A stretch of DNA of 64,000 nucleotides from Desulfobotulus pelophilus (GCF_026155325.1 NZ_JAPFPW010000003.1:175789-239788), one strand, 5' to 3'; positions 54,101 through 63,594 are shown, counted from the stretch's first letter. Made by a program: numbers and translations. Notes: generated by a model not told the origin, from the sequence alone.

Positions 54101-57100
54101 GGCTTGGTGAAGAGATTGCTGTGGTGGGTACCCCCCATACCCTGCATTACCAGAGTCTGCGCAGCCCCGGTGCTGGGAATAACTATGTGGATGTTCGGGT
54201 GCGGGGTGAAGGGGTTCTGCCCTCTTCACTGCAGAATATAACGGCCAGTGTGGTGGTTGCGGGCTGCCATCTTCAGCGCAGTGAAGAGCTTTCTCCAGAC
54301 GTGTGGCGTTATGTCTGGAATGGCAGGGATGTTTACGGACGTAAGCTTGTGGGAAATCACAGCGCCAGGGTAACGGTTTATTATCATTATCCGGCGGTGT
54401 ATTATCCGCCCGGAACCTGGTGGTCCCAGACCTTTGCCCGTGTAGGGGCAGCGGGAGGGTCTATTGGACGTATCGGACGATCAGATGTTGTGATGACGCA
54501 GACCTATGAGGTGGATTTGTCCGCAGGGTTGCCTGCTTCACCCCTGAATGGGTGGTCCTTTGAAGCCCACCATATCTACGACCCCAATAACCGTATCCTT
54601 TACACGGGGGATGCCAGGGAAGAAAAGGGGATTCATTTTGATCTGGCCCTGCGTACCCTGGCCAAAACAGGGAGTGTGAGTGCCCTTGCCCCCGCCGATG
54701 ATGGCGGGTTCTGGGTGGCCGCCGCTCACCGTATTTTCCACCTTTCCCGAACAGGCACCCTTACTCCCGTTGCGGGAACAGGGGAGGCAGGATTTGGAGG
54801 GGACGAGGGGTCTGCTCTGGATGCAAGGCTCCATACACCCCGTGCCCTTGCTTCCGACGGCGCAGGCGGTGTGTATATGGCTGACAGTGATAACCACAGG
54901 GTGCGCCATGTGGATAGAGAAGGGATTATCCGTACCTTTGCTGGAACCGGTGAGTGGGGTTTTGGGGGTGACAATCAGGACGCAAGGGAGGCAAAACTGA
55001 GATCTCCATCCGGGCTTGCCTTTTATCCCGGACTCGGGCTCTATATTGCCGACACGGGAAATTCCCGCATCCGCCATGTGGGGATGGATGGCCTCATCAT
55101 CACCGTGGCCGGCGGGGGCTTCAATGGAACCTGGGTTAACTCGCCTTGGAACCTTTCCTTGGACAGGGAGGGACGGCTCTATATTGTATCAAATCAAGGC
55201 CGCGTGATGCGTCTGGATCTGGACGGCAGGATCCGTATTGTGGCCGGAGGCGGCAGTGCCACAGGAGACGATGTTTCTGCCACCGAGGCAAATCTTTTTT
55301 CTCTAAGCGGTGTTCTTGGGACCCCTGAAGGCTTTTATGTAAGGGAATCGAACCGTATCCGTTTTGTGGGACCGGACGGCCGCATCCAGACCGTGGTGGG
55401 TGGCGGTACAGAACCCTTTACCGAAGGTATCGTTGCCACGGGTTTTTCTCTCTCAGGCACAGGCGCCATGGCCCTCAACGGCGAAGGCAGGCTTCTGTTG
55501 GGGCTTTCCCATGGGGTGGTGCTGGCGGAGCCACCTTTTCCGGGCCTTGGTTCCGGGAACATCCTTCTGCCTTCCAGAGATCGTGGACAGCTCTTTGAAT
55601 TTGACAATAGGGGCAGACACTTGCGTACCCTGGACGCCCTTACGGGTGTACCCTTCCTTTCCTTTGAATATGATGATGCCCATCGCCTCACGGGGATTCT
55701 TGACCGCAATGGTGGCAGAACCCGAATTGAGAGGGACCATGTTGGGTCAGCTTTGGCCCTTGTGGCTCCGGAAGGTCAGCGGACCCTTCTTGAGCTAGAT
55801 GGGGAGGGCTGGCTCTCCGGGGTTGAAGACCCCGCAGGCGGCAGGCATGTCATGGCCTATGGAAAGGGTGGGCTTCTTACGGTCTATACCTCCCCATCCG
55901 GCCATACGGATCGCTTTACCTATGACAACAGGGGGCTTCTCATCCGCAACGAGACCCCGGACGGAGGGGGCTGGACCCTGGCACGCGCGTTCAAGGGTGA
56001 TGGGTACTCCATCACCCTTGAAAGTGCCGAAGGCAGGGTCAGCAACTATGAGACCCTGTCCCGTTACAATTGGTGGAGCAAAAGTCATACTTTTACCATG
56101 CGCAACACCCATACGGATGGCACCGTGTCTGAGGCCACGAATAGTGGTGGAGGTTCTTCTGTCCGGTCTCCGGACGGTACGCACTCATCCAGCACGTTGA
56201 TGCCGGACCCCCAGTTTGGCATGGCTGCCCCCATGGAGAGAAGCACTGTCCAGATTCCGGGGCGCAGCCCCTTTACCACCCGCACCACCCGCACGGTGGA
56301 ACTTGCGGCAGACGGGGGCATTTTCCCCGCTTCCTTTGAAGAAAGCAGCCATATCAATAATGAGGTATTTACAAGACGCTACGAGGCTTCGGACCGCAGC
56401 TGGACCTTCCGGACCCCCGAAGGCCGGAGTCAGCGGATTGTCCTTGATGCACTCGGCAGGCCCGTGGAAGTTATGGAAGAGGGCCTTGCCCCCGTCCAGA
56501 CCCGTTACGATGAAAAGGGCCGTCCTCTGCGGGTATTCCAGACGGCATCGGAAGGTTCAAGGGAGCTTCGCTTTGATTACCATGACTCCGGCCATGCTTC
56601 GGGCTGGCTTGCCGGAGTTACGGACATTTATGGTCGGCGTATGGCCTTTTCCTATGACGAAGCGGGCCGCATCACGGAGCAGGCCTTTGCCGACGTCCGG
56701 AGCATACGCTATGCCTATGACCCGGACGGCAGGCTTTTGAGCCTGACACCGCCGGGGCGCAGCAGTCATGTTTTTTCCTACGACACAGGCGGTCAGATGG
56801 AGGCCTATACTCCGCCCGGCCCTGGCCTTACCCATTACGCCTACAACCGTGACCGGGATCTTGTGTTCGTAACAAGGCCGGGCGGCAGGCGTATGGAGCT
56901 TGATTACGATACGGGCGGTCGCCTTGCCACCCTAACCATGGACCGGGGCAGTTACCTTTACACCTATGATGAAACCACGGGCAGGCCCAAGAGTGTGGAA
57001 GCGCCGGACGGCGGCAGGGTCACCTGGACCTGGAATGGTTTTTTGAACACGGAAGAGGCCTGGGCAGGGGAAGTAGCAGGTTCTGTCACCCGTCAGTATG

Positions 57101-59583
57101 ACAACAACCTGCGTCTTTCCAGTCTTAGGGTGAATGGTCAGAGGATTAACTATACCTATGACCGGGATGGCCTTCTCATAAAAGCCGGGAACCTTACCCT
57201 TACCCGCGACGGCGCAAATGGCCTTGTCCGAGAAACCGTATTGGATAGTGTCCGGCTGAAGCAGACCTGGAACAGATTTGGCGAGCTTGAGGGTCTGAAT
57301 GGCGGTCAGGAGCAGGGTTATCTGGATCTGAACTTGTCTCACTACCTTGTAAACGAGCCTGTGGTGAGGGTGGAAGCGGAGGTTGCCCGCGCCCACCGTG
57401 TGCTGGTACAGGGCGAGGAGCTGACCCGTGAAACAGGAGGCCGCTTTGCGGGTAGTATCCTTTTGGATGGTCCGGGGCAGCATACCCTGGAAGTGGAAGT
57501 GTATGATGCGGGCGGAAACCGGGCAATCCGGAGCAGTATGGGTGTAAGGTATCAGGACATCTCTATGACGGGGCTTCACATGTACTGGATTTTTGCTCTG
57601 GGTCCGGATGGTACCCTTTATTATAAAGATGGCAGGGACTGGCTTGGTAAAAGGATGCGGCCGGATATGGCCGTTCCTGAGCAGCCGGACTGGCTTGGGG
57701 GTGTGGATGCCCTTGCCTTTGTTCCCGGTGTAGCTGATACCCTTTACCTTGTGCGGGAGAGGAAGCTGATTCGCCGCAGTGGCGGTACGGAGTCCGTGGT
57801 TCTGGATCTGGAAACCCATGGAATATTTGGTGTACAGTCCATTGCCGCTGGTCCGGAGGGTGAGGTGGTTCTGGCCAACTGGGATGGTGTCTGGCGGCTG
57901 GATGCGGATGGTAGGCTTGCTTTTATGGGGTTTCAGGATAATGGAGAACCTAAGCTGGCCGCCTCTTCCGCAGGGATTATGGTTTACTGGTCCAGAGATC
58001 TTGCCGTGCCGACAGGTGTTTTGAGCGGTGCTTCGGCGTCTGAACCAGAAGGAAGGGTTTATCGTATTACGGCAACAGGACTTGAGCCTTATCTTGCCAT
58101 CGATCCGGACTGGTTCTGGGGTTGGAATAGCATGGGAATGGTTGCCACGGATGATGGCCGTGTCTGTGTGATGCTGCATGAAGAGCTGGGCTGTGTGGAT
58201 GCCGATGGTGCAGAACTTCGTATCCCTATGGAGCGGGACTACAGAGATGTTGTGACCGACGGAAGGCATCTGTATGGTGTGTACACTCATGGGGACAGCA
58301 ATCTCTACCGTCTGGAAGATGGTGGAGATGTCGCCTTGTTTGGAGGGCAAAGCGTCAGCGCCACCCTTCACATCAGGGGAACGGCAGGTGGATCGCTGTT
58401 TGCCACAGGCTACACCCGTGACGGGCTTGGCCGCATCACTGAAAAGCGGGATAACGGAGACAGCGAAGCCTACGAATATGACGAGGCAGGCAGGCTGATC
58501 TGTGTCACCCGCAACGGCGAGACCCGGAGATTCGGGTATGACGCCAACGGCAACCGCACCCGCGAGAACGGGGTGGAGGTGGCGGTCTATGACGCCGAAG
58601 ACCGCATGCTCCGCCATGGAGACAGGCAGTATGCCTACACCGACAGCGGCGAGCTTGTCAGCATCACGGAAAACGGCAGCCGTACAGGCTTTTGCTACGA
58701 TGATCTGGGCAACCTCGTGGCCGTGGATCTTCCAGGCGGCCGCAGCTTAAGCTACCTCATCGACGGCCAGAACCGCCGGATCGGCAGGAAGGTGGACGGG
58801 GTTCTGAAGCAGGCCTTTTTGTATCAGGACAACCTCAACCCCATTGCCGAGCTGGACGGGGAGGGCAAGCTTGTCTCCCGCTTTATCTACGGAGACAGGT
58901 TCCATGTTCCCGCCTACATGGAAAAAAACGGCAGACGTTATCGCATCATCAGCGATCACCTCGGCAGCCCCCGCCTTGTGGTGGACGCCCGAACAGGTGA
59001 TGTGGTGCAGGAAATGGCCTATGACGTCTGGGGCCGCATCATCCTCGACACGAATCCCGGGTTCCAGCCCTTCGGCTTTGCAGGGGGCCTCCACGACCCC
59101 GACACCGGCCTTGTGCGGTTCGGAGCCAGGGATTATGATCCCGTAACCGGCCGCTGGACGGCCAAAGACCCCATCCTCTTTGCTGGCGGGGACAGCAATC
59201 TCTATGGGTATGTGCTCAATGATCCGGTGAATTGGATTGATCCAGAGGGGTTGAAATTGTCTCCGGGGCAAAATGGTGCAGTTGCTGTTGCAAGTGCTGT
59301 TGCAGCTACCGTTGGAAGTGTAATTGGTGGTCCTGGTGGAGGAGCATTTTTTGGAGGCATTACGGGAGTTGTTCTTTCTGCTGCCCTTGGGGGTGATATG
59401 AATGATGTTGTAAATAATGGTGTATCGGGTGCCATTACTGGAGCTGCTGGTGGTTTGTTTGGCCAACTGGTAAAAGCTGCCGGAAGAAGAGCTTTTGGCC
59501 ATGGAATATTCGGTTATGGTATTGATTTGATGGCATATGGGGGTGACCCATTGTTTAATTTTAATGATTCTCCATGTTATTAA
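51154..59583 (+). CDS. Giant lipoprotein RHS/YD-repeat polymorphic toxin
   Basis: 2809 aa. The ATG at 51154 (AGGGAA site) gives a lipoprotein signal MRKFNPFGLVVCIAVMIAGC with lipobox Cys20. Then come a beta-propeller-like region (about 35-340), an Ig-like domain (about 425-515), a carboxypeptidase-regulatory-like repeat (about 646-725), a Pro-rich linker (about 950-966), NHL repeats (about 1176-1430, GTGEAGFGGDEG type), YD repeats (about 1480-2035), a second propeller (about 2139-2396) and the RHS core (about 2416-2700) ending NDPVNWIDPEGL. The last 110 residues are a separate Gly/Ala-rich tip. RHS shells enclose and release a C-terminal toxin after the DPxGL site. A small membrane protein gene follows, and partial copies of the core with other tips lie downstream. 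Confidence 0.93.
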   Translation: MRKFNPFGLVVCIAVMIAGCFFSDTGSESGLDTDSLLSGLWIRNSGDVLLVNAENGRTVLSLAHGQGVDAYAMNSREEHIWTVKDGVLRGYDFEGKMFAEMVVSVDGPAGEGWVMVADLATADIWLGSGGTVWHYGMDGSLLERIPVDDTVLSLALRPSDRNVWILGLKSLYRYGTMGLDLVDLWSSGEKGSLAWDEGLGMLWVARSGKMSLYDDSGYPVVEKGFSEGIHSISPDGYGGIWLSTEDMLYRMRTSGDISVEVAASGMMAEGRIKAMTADGQDASVWIAGQKALTRISSTGNPVRVFSLEDMGSRHSVQELVHFSRIPVPGMAFHSPLPGSYVNDPDCPMGFSFGDRGVDVDAETIGIKANGRVLHAACIFGEGWAECRPENSFADGRFWLQASIKDSSGMLLEADPLSFTVDTVPPVLHVTLSEEEVWMKSERLEVSGYVNEPSLVSFNGRYLVLDENHSFRTLHTLTEGNNEIVLLATDRAGNTSHLTRQVVLKTVPPHIPVEERIRMEFMDHGEVLVCGAAGAVEAFSMVYVRNVRTGNRFSAMADENGSFRVRIDALDGDRLQIECEDRAGNGSPVLDMRPGSEGGLPPDPVTQALALDAGVVTSLADASRFLYMGSHPVQRGVLAGTIEVERAAVIRGRAITRDGEVLSGVRVRVKDAPKYGHTLSRRDGMFDLAVNGGSTLVLEYEKEGYLPAQRKVQPVWQDYALVEDVALIPLDGRVTEVNFGPSSDFQVARGSVEEDADGRRQATLFFPPGLDAALVMPDGSRRPLSSGKVRATEYTVGSNGPAAMPGELPPTTGYTYAAELSLDEAIAAGAKEVRFSSPVYLYLENFLDFPVGGIVPAGWYDRERAAWIPSGDGRVVKILSVESGLAVLDVDGSGQAADGEALRAMNLEEAELRHLASLYGSGQSLWRTPIPHFTPWDCNWPYGPPEEAILPPRPKPDETTLPPPPPPKDLCKAPGCVIDVQAQGLGEEIAVVGTPHTLHYQSLRSPGAGNNYVDVRVRGEGVLPSSLQNITASVVVAGCHLQRSEELSPDVWRYVWNGRDVYGRKLVGNHSARVTVYYHYPAVYYPPGTWWSQTFARVGAAGGSIGRIGRSDVVMTQTYEVDLSAGLPASPLNGWSFEAHHIYDPNNRILYTGDAREEKGIHFDLALRTLAKTGSVSALAPADDGGFWVAAAHRIFHLSRTGTLTPVAGTGEAGFGGDEGSALDARLHTPRALASDGAGGVYMADSDNHRVRHVDREGIIRTFAGTGEWGFGGDNQDAREAKLRSPSGLAFYPGLGLYIADTGNSRIRHVGMDGLIITVAGGGFNGTWVNSPWNLSLDREGRLYIVSNQGRVMRLDLDGRIRIVAGGGSATGDDVSATEANLFSLSGVLGTPEGFYVRESNRIRFVGPDGRIQTVVGGGTEPFTEGIVATGFSLSGTGAMALNGEGRLLLGLSHGVVLAEPPFPGLGSGNILLPSRDRGQLFEFDNRGRHLRTLDALTGVPFLSFEYDDAHRLTGILDRNGGRTRIERDHVGSALALVAPEGQRTLLELDGEGWLSGVEDPAGGRHVMAYGKGGLLTVYTSPSGHTDRFTYDNRGLLIRNETPDGGGWTLARAFKGDGYSITLESAEGRVSNYETLSRYNWWSKSHTFTMRNTHTDGTVSEATNSGGGSSVRSPDGTHSSSTLMPDPQFGMAAPMERSTVQIPGRSPFTTRTTRTVELAADGGIFPASFEESSHINNEVFTRRYEASDRSWTFRTPEGRSQRIVLDALGRPVEVMEEGLAPVQTRYDEKGRPLRVFQTASEGSRELRFDYHDSGHASGWLAGVTDIYGRRMAFSYDEAGRITEQAFADVRSIRYAYDPDGRLLSLTPPGRSSHVFSYDTGGQMEAYTPPGPGLTHYAYNRDRDLVFVTRPGGRRMELDYDTGGRLATLTMDRGSYLYTYDETTGRPKSVEAPDGGRVTWTWNGFLNTEEAWAGEVAGSVTRQYDNNLRLSSLRVNGQRINYTYDRDGLLIKAGNLTLTRDGANGLVRETVLDSVRLKQTWNRFGELEGLNGGQEQGYLDLNLSHYLVNEPVVRVEAEVARAHRVLVQGEELTRETGGRFAGSILLDGPGQHTLEVEVYDAGGNRAIRSSMGVRYQDISMTGLHMYWIFALGPDGTLYYKDGRDWLGKRMRPDMAVPEQPDWLGGVDALAFVPGVADTLYLVRERKLIRRSGGTESVVLDLETHGIFGVQSIAAGPEGEVVLANWDGVWRLDADGRLAFMGFQDNGEPKLAASSAGIMVYWSRDLAVPTGVLSGASASEPEGRVYRITATGLEPYLAIDPDWFWGWNSMGMVATDDGRVCVMLHEELGCVDADGAELRIPMERDYRDVVTDGRHLYGVYTHGDSNLYRLEDGGDVALFGGQSVSATLHIRGTAGGSLFATGYTRDGLGRITEKRDNGDSEAYEYDEAGRLICVTRNGETRRFGYDANGNRTRENGVEVAVYDAEDRMLRHGDRQYAYTDSGELVSITENGSRTGFCYDDLGNLVAVDLPGGRSLSYLIDGQNRRIGRKVDGVLKQAFLYQDNLNPIAELDGEGKLVSRFIYGDRFHVPAYMEKNGRRYRIISDHLGSPRLVVDARTGDVVQEMAYDVWGRIILDTNPGFQPFGFAGGLHDPDTGLVRFGARDYDPVTGRWTAKDPILFAGGDSNLYGYVLNDPVNWIDPEGLKLSPGQNGAVAVASAVAATVGSVIGGPGGGAFFGGITGVVLSAALGGDMNDVVNNGVSGAITGAAGGLFGQLVKAAGRRAFGHGIFGYGIDLMAYGGDPLFNFNDSPCY
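59254..59583 (+). other. C-terminal tip region 1 of the RHS protein
   Basis: About 110 codons after the conserved PEGL. The coding base composition becomes AT-richer and the peptide is Gly/Ala/Val-rich (GSVIGGPGGGAFFGGITGV), suggesting membrane association, ending NFNDSPCY. It shares nothing with the tips of the two downstream cassettes. Toxin activity is inferred from position only. Confidence 0.7.
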
Positions 59584-59593
59584 GGTTATAAAC

Positions 59594-60007
59594 ATGAAAA
59601 AACATTATGCTTGCTTATTCTTGTGCTTAATGGGTTTGTTTGGATTTTATGGAGTTATTGACGGACTTTCAAGAAGTAATGACAGTCTGTTGTTGTCTGC
59701 TTATGAAAGTTTTTTTGTAAAATATTCACTTATATTAGCACTTGCTGGTTGGTCTTGTGCGTCAATATTGATAGCCTATTTAGTCTGTGTTGAATATATA
59801 ACTCACGATTATTATAATGCCAGCAAATATGACCAAGCTAAAACAAGTTTTGTAATTATGACATCAACAATGCCTGCATGGATATTTTTTTATATTACTA
59901 TATTGCATACTACATCTGAGCACAAAATAATTTATGTTTTATATGGTTTGTTTCTATTTATCTATGTTGATAGTATTTTTACCTTATGCAAGAAAAAATC
60001 CGAATAG
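59594..60007 (+). CDS. Candidate immunity protein 1 (membrane)
   Basis: 137 aa from the ATG at 59594 (AAGG site), 10 bp after the RHS stop. Four hydrophobic segments (about 5-22, 38-60, 83-103, 110-130) predict an inner-membrane protein with a basic C-terminus. Markedly AT-rich compared with the RHS core. No family is recognised; position immediately after a toxin tip is the usual place for the cognate immunity gene. Confidence 0.6.
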   Translation: MKKHYACLFLCLMGLFGFYGVIDGLSRSNDSLLLSAYESFFVKYSLILALAGWSCASILIAYLVCVEYITHDYYNASKYDQAKTSFVIMTSTMPAWIFFYITILHTTSEHKIIYVLYGLFLFIYVDSIFTLCKKKSE

Positions 60008-60028
60008 TCTTTGCAGGGGTGAAGTAGG

Positions 60029-60167
60029 ACGGAGCAGACCTTTGCCGACGGCCGGAGCATCCGCTATGCCTATGACGCGGACGGCAGGCTTTTGAGCCTG
60101 ACCCCGCCGGGCCGCAGCAGCCATGTTTTCTCCTATGACGCAGGCGGTCAGATCGCGGTCTATGCCG
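60029..60167 (+). pseudogene. RHS YD-repeat fragment fused out of frame to cassette 2
   Basis: A copy of the main gene around 56673-56800 (TEQ-FAD-RSIRYAYD…) with scattered changes and no start. It runs into a TGA at 60179 because it joins the next homologous segment (from a point equivalent to about 58250) in a different frame. It marks an internal deletion of about 1.5 kb relative to the full gene. Confidence 0.75.
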
Positions 60168-61592
60168 AGTCTCATTTCTGACGGAACCCAGCTCTACGGC
60201 CTTCATGGTTATCAGAACAGCAATCTCTACCGCTTGGAAGATGATGGAGAGAGGGCCTTGTTTGGAGAGCAAAGCATCAGCGCCACCCTCAGCATCACTG
60301 GAACGGCAGGGGAATCATTTTTTGCCACAGAGTACACCCGTGACGGCCTTGGCCGCATCACTGAAAAGCGGGAGAACGGAGACAGCGAAGCCTACGAATA
60401 TGACGCCGCAGGCAGGCTGATTCGTGTCACCCGCAATGGCGAGGCCCGGAGCTTCGGGTATGACGCCAACGGCAACCGCACCCACGAGAACGGGGTGGAG
60501 GTGGCTGTCTATGACGCAGAAGACCGCATGCTCCGCCATGGAGACAGGCATTATGCCTACACCGACAGCGGCGAGCTTGTCAGCATCACGGAAAACGGCA
60601 GCCGTACAGACTTTCGCTACGATGATCTGGGCAACCTCGTGGCCGTGGATCTTCCAGACGGCCGCAGCTTAAGCTACCTCATCGACGGCCAGAACCGCAG
60701 GATCGGCAGGAAGGTGGACGGGGTTCTGAAGCAGGCCTTTTTGTATCAGGACAGCCTCAACCCCATTGCCGAGCTGGACGGGGAGAGCAAGCTTGTCTCC
60801 CGCTTTATCTACGGAGACAGGTTCCATGTTCCAGCCTATATGGAAAAAAACGGCAGACGTTATCGCATCATCAGCGATCACCTCGGCAGCCCCCGCCTTG
60901 TAGTGGACGCCCGAACAGGTGATGTGGTGCAGGAAATGGTCTATGACGTCTGGGGCCGCATCATCCTCGATACGAATCCTGGATTCCAGCCCTTCGGCTT
61001 TGCAGGGGGCTTGCATGACCCCGAGACCGGCCTTGTGCGGCTCGGAGCCAGGGATTATGATCCCGTAACCGGCCGCTGGACCGCCAAAGACCCCATTCTC
61101 TTTGCTGGCGGGGACAGCAATCTCTATGGGTATGTGCTCAATGATCCGGTGAATTTTATTGATCCGGAGGGGTTGGCTGGTATTGCGATTGATTTTGGCG
61201 GGGGGTATGCATCAGGTGATGGCGAGCTTGGTGGTCGCTATTCTACGGGTAAGGATTATGGTTCTGGGTTTTTTATTGGGGTTAGGGGTGAGGGTGATAA
61301 TCATGCACAGCTAGGTGCCTTTACCTATGAAAATACAACGGGAAAGGTTCCGGGGCATAGGTTTGGTGGTGGTGTTAATTTTACTTATTACAATAATGAT
61401 GCACGGGAGTTTTTTTGTGGAGATCTTAACTATGTTTCATATAACTTATTTGGTTTTTCTGGTGTAGTGTATAGAGATGATAATAATGCTGTAAAAGGGT
61501 GGGGGGTAAGTATGTGGGGGCGTGGTTTTGGTTTGACGGGAAGGGAAACAGGGAAAAGCTCAACAACATCTTCATATTTTTTACAAAAATAA
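60162..61592 (+). pseudogene. Orphan RHS core plus tip cassette 2
   Basis: About 476 codons open from an ATG at 60162 without a signal peptide. The segment to about 61165 is nearly identical to 58300-59240 of the main gene (end of propeller 2, YD repeats, RHS core ending [12 protein letters not shown]). The tip (about 61166-61592, roughly 140 residues) begins [11 protein letters not shown] and contains GGGVNFTYYNNDAREFFCGDLNY. It lacks the N-terminal delivery parts, so it is a silent donor or decayed copy unless recombined into the main gene. It could be translated but no good ribosome site is seen. Confidence 0.75.
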
Positions 61593-61657
61593 ACCTTGTG
61601 TGTTCGTTATTGTTTTTGTTGCTAAAAAGTCATTTTCTACTCGACGTAGATAAAAAG

Positions 61658-61926
61658 GCCTTATCATAGGCCGTCTAAAACGGGTTCAAATTTTTGTCCG
61701 GTTTTTAGCAGCTTGCCAAGCAGCTTTCAGCTGTATGCCTTGTAGAATAGCTATCAATGCCATCGCTACCTTTGAAAGATAGCGAGGCTATGGGACACGC
61801 AGAACCGTATAAGGCTTTGATAATTCTTAGATTTGATGTTTTTTTGATCGGGTTTTGGTCTGATGCTAAAAACCGGTGAAAAAAAAGGACGTTATTTTAT
61901 GGATTTTAGACGGCCTAGCCTTATCA
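61658..61926. mobile_element. MITE-like element 1 with 14-bp TIRs and 9-bp target duplication
   Basis: TAGGCCGTCTAAAA (61667-61680) and TTTTAGACGGCCTA (61904-61917) are perfect terminal inverted repeats bounding 251 bp. The 9-mer GCCTTATCA flanks it on both sides (61658-61666 and 61918-61926). A second, subterminal perfect inverted repeat CCGGTTTTTAGCA/TGCTAAAAACCGG lies inside. No transposase frame. It sits between tip 2 and its candidate immunity gene. Confidence 0.85.
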
Positions 61927-62021
61927 TTGCTATCAGATCTGAAAGAGCGGATGCTTTGTCGAGAGTGCTGTTCTGATTTTATTGGGTTTTCTTTTTTTCG
62001 TAAGAAAGATTCAGTTATATT

Positions 62022-62348
62022 ATGTGTGATAATAATAATATTTTTAAACCGATTATCTTTTTTGGATATTTCCTTATTTTGATGGGGGGGGCTTCAATGT
62101 TTGTGTTTGTTATTGAATATCGTTTTTTTGAGTATTTATTTTTAAAATATTTTTGTTTTATTGTGTCAATTTTTCATTTGTTTGTAGGGCTAGGAATCAT
62201 TTTTAAAGAAAAATGGGGATATTATCTTTTTAAGCTATATCTGTATTTAATAGCTGTCGGATTTCCTATAGGGACATTGATTGGATTAAAAATGCTAAAG
62301 TATATCAATGATAATAATATAAAAAGTCGCTATTTTAAGGGTTTTTAG
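62022..62348 (+). CDS. Candidate immunity protein 2 (membrane), possibly truncated
   Basis: 108 aa, very AT-rich, with three to four hydrophobic segments (about 9-30, 39-60, 66-94) and a basic C-terminus. No clear ribosome site before the ATG; the frame opens at 62004. Its TAG stop is formed at the left edge of the second MITE-like element, so the original C-terminus may have been longer. Position after tip 2 suggests an immunity role; no family is recognised. Confidence 0.5.
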   Translation: MCDNNNIFKPIIFFGYFLILMGGASMFVFVIEYRFFEYLFLKYFCFIVSIFHLFVGLGIIFKEKWGYYLFKLYLYLIAVGFPIGTLIGLKMLKYINDNNIKSRYFKGF

Positions 62349-62485
62349 GCTCTGTTGACATTTCGTTTTTTCAGTTTGATTAACCTTATTGATTGAAAGA
62401 GGTTAGGTCTATTTGTGCAATCGATCCAGTCTATTGATAACTGCCTGAATTAACGTGCTATCTGGTCAAATGTCAACAGGGCCTA
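62346..62485. mobile_element. MITE-like element 2 flanked by TA
   Basis: GGCTCTGTTGACATTT (62348-62363) and AAATGTCAACAGGGCC (62468-62483) are 16-bp inverted repeats with one mismatch, bounding 136 bp and flanked by TA on each side (62346-62347, 62484-62485). The TA duplication and ends recall IS630- or Tc1-like elements. No coding capacity. Confidence 0.7.
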
Positions 62486-63572
62486 GTTTTGGTACAACGC
62501 TCTTCACGGTTATCAGAACAGCAATCTCTACCGTCTGGAAGATGGTGGAGAAGTCGCCTTGTTTGGAGCTGTCAGCATTACGGAAAACGGCAGCAGCACA
62601 GGCTTTAGCTATGATGATCTGGGCAACCTCGTGGCCGTGGATCTTCCCGACGGCCGCAGCTTAAGCTACCTCATCGACGGCCAGAACCGCCGGATCGGCA
62701 GGAAGGTGGACGGGGTTCTGAAGCAGGCCTTTTTGTATCAGGACAGCCTCAACCCCATTGCCGAGCTGGACGGGGAGGGTAACCTTGTCTCCCGCTTTAT
62801 CTACGGAGACAGGTTCCATGTTCCAGCCTACATGGAAAAAAACGGCAGGCGTTATCGCATCATCAGCGATCACCTCGGCAGCCCCCGCCTTGTGGTGGAT
62901 GCCCGAACCGGTTATGTGGTGCAGGAAATGGCCTATGACGTCTGGGGCCGCATCATCCTCGATACGAATCCCGGGTTCCAGCCCTTCGGCTTTGCAGGGG
63001 GCTTGCATGACCCCGAGACCGGCCTTGTGCGGTTCGGAGCCAGGGACTATGATCCCGTAACCGGCCGCTGGACCGCCAAAGACCCCATTCTCTTTGCTGG
63101 CGGGGACAGCAATCTCTATGGGTATGTGCTCAATGATCCGGTGAATTTTATTGATCCGGAGGGGTTGGCTGGTATTGCGATTGATTTTGGCGGGGGGTAT
63201 TCGACTGGCTGGGGTGGTGGTAATGGTGAAGGGGGAGCTGCTGGAACAGGCGTGTATTTTGGTGCGACTAATTGGTATGCTGAATTTGGAGGTTTTACAT
63301 ATCAGCAATTCACAGAGGATATAGGAAAAACACCAAATGCCTATCTTGGGGCTGGAGCCAATCTTACATTTTACTTTACAGATGCTAATAAGTTTTTTCC
63401 AGGGTATATGAATTATACAAAATATGTCATTGGACCAGTATCAATGGTTATTTCTGAGGATCCATGCACAGGATCGCCAACAGGAATAACCTTTGGTTTT
63501 TTAGGGAAAGGTGCGGGTTTAGCTATCCATGAAAAAGGAACAACATCAGGTCTTCAAGGTGCATTGCAATAG
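62486..63572 (+). pseudogene. Orphan RHS core plus tip cassette 3
   Basis: Begins with about 70 bases related to 60190-60265 ([22 protein letters not shown]) joined in frame to the core from a point equivalent to about 58665, so it carries an internal deletion relative to cassette 2. The core to about 63165 is nearly identical to the main gene and ends [12 protein letters not shown]. The tip of about 135 residues starts with the same [11 protein letters not shown] as tip 2, then diverges ([34 protein letters not shown]), so tips 2 and 3 are homologous alleles. No start codon with ribosome site and no delivery domain. Confidence 0.75.
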
Positions 63573-63594
63573 GCTAAAACAGAGGTGTTGAAAT

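Noticed and set aside
61876..62082. 68-codon + frame starting in MITE 1
   Set aside because: It starts at a GTG inside the mobile element and overlaps the better membrane-protein frame at 62022; likely chance.
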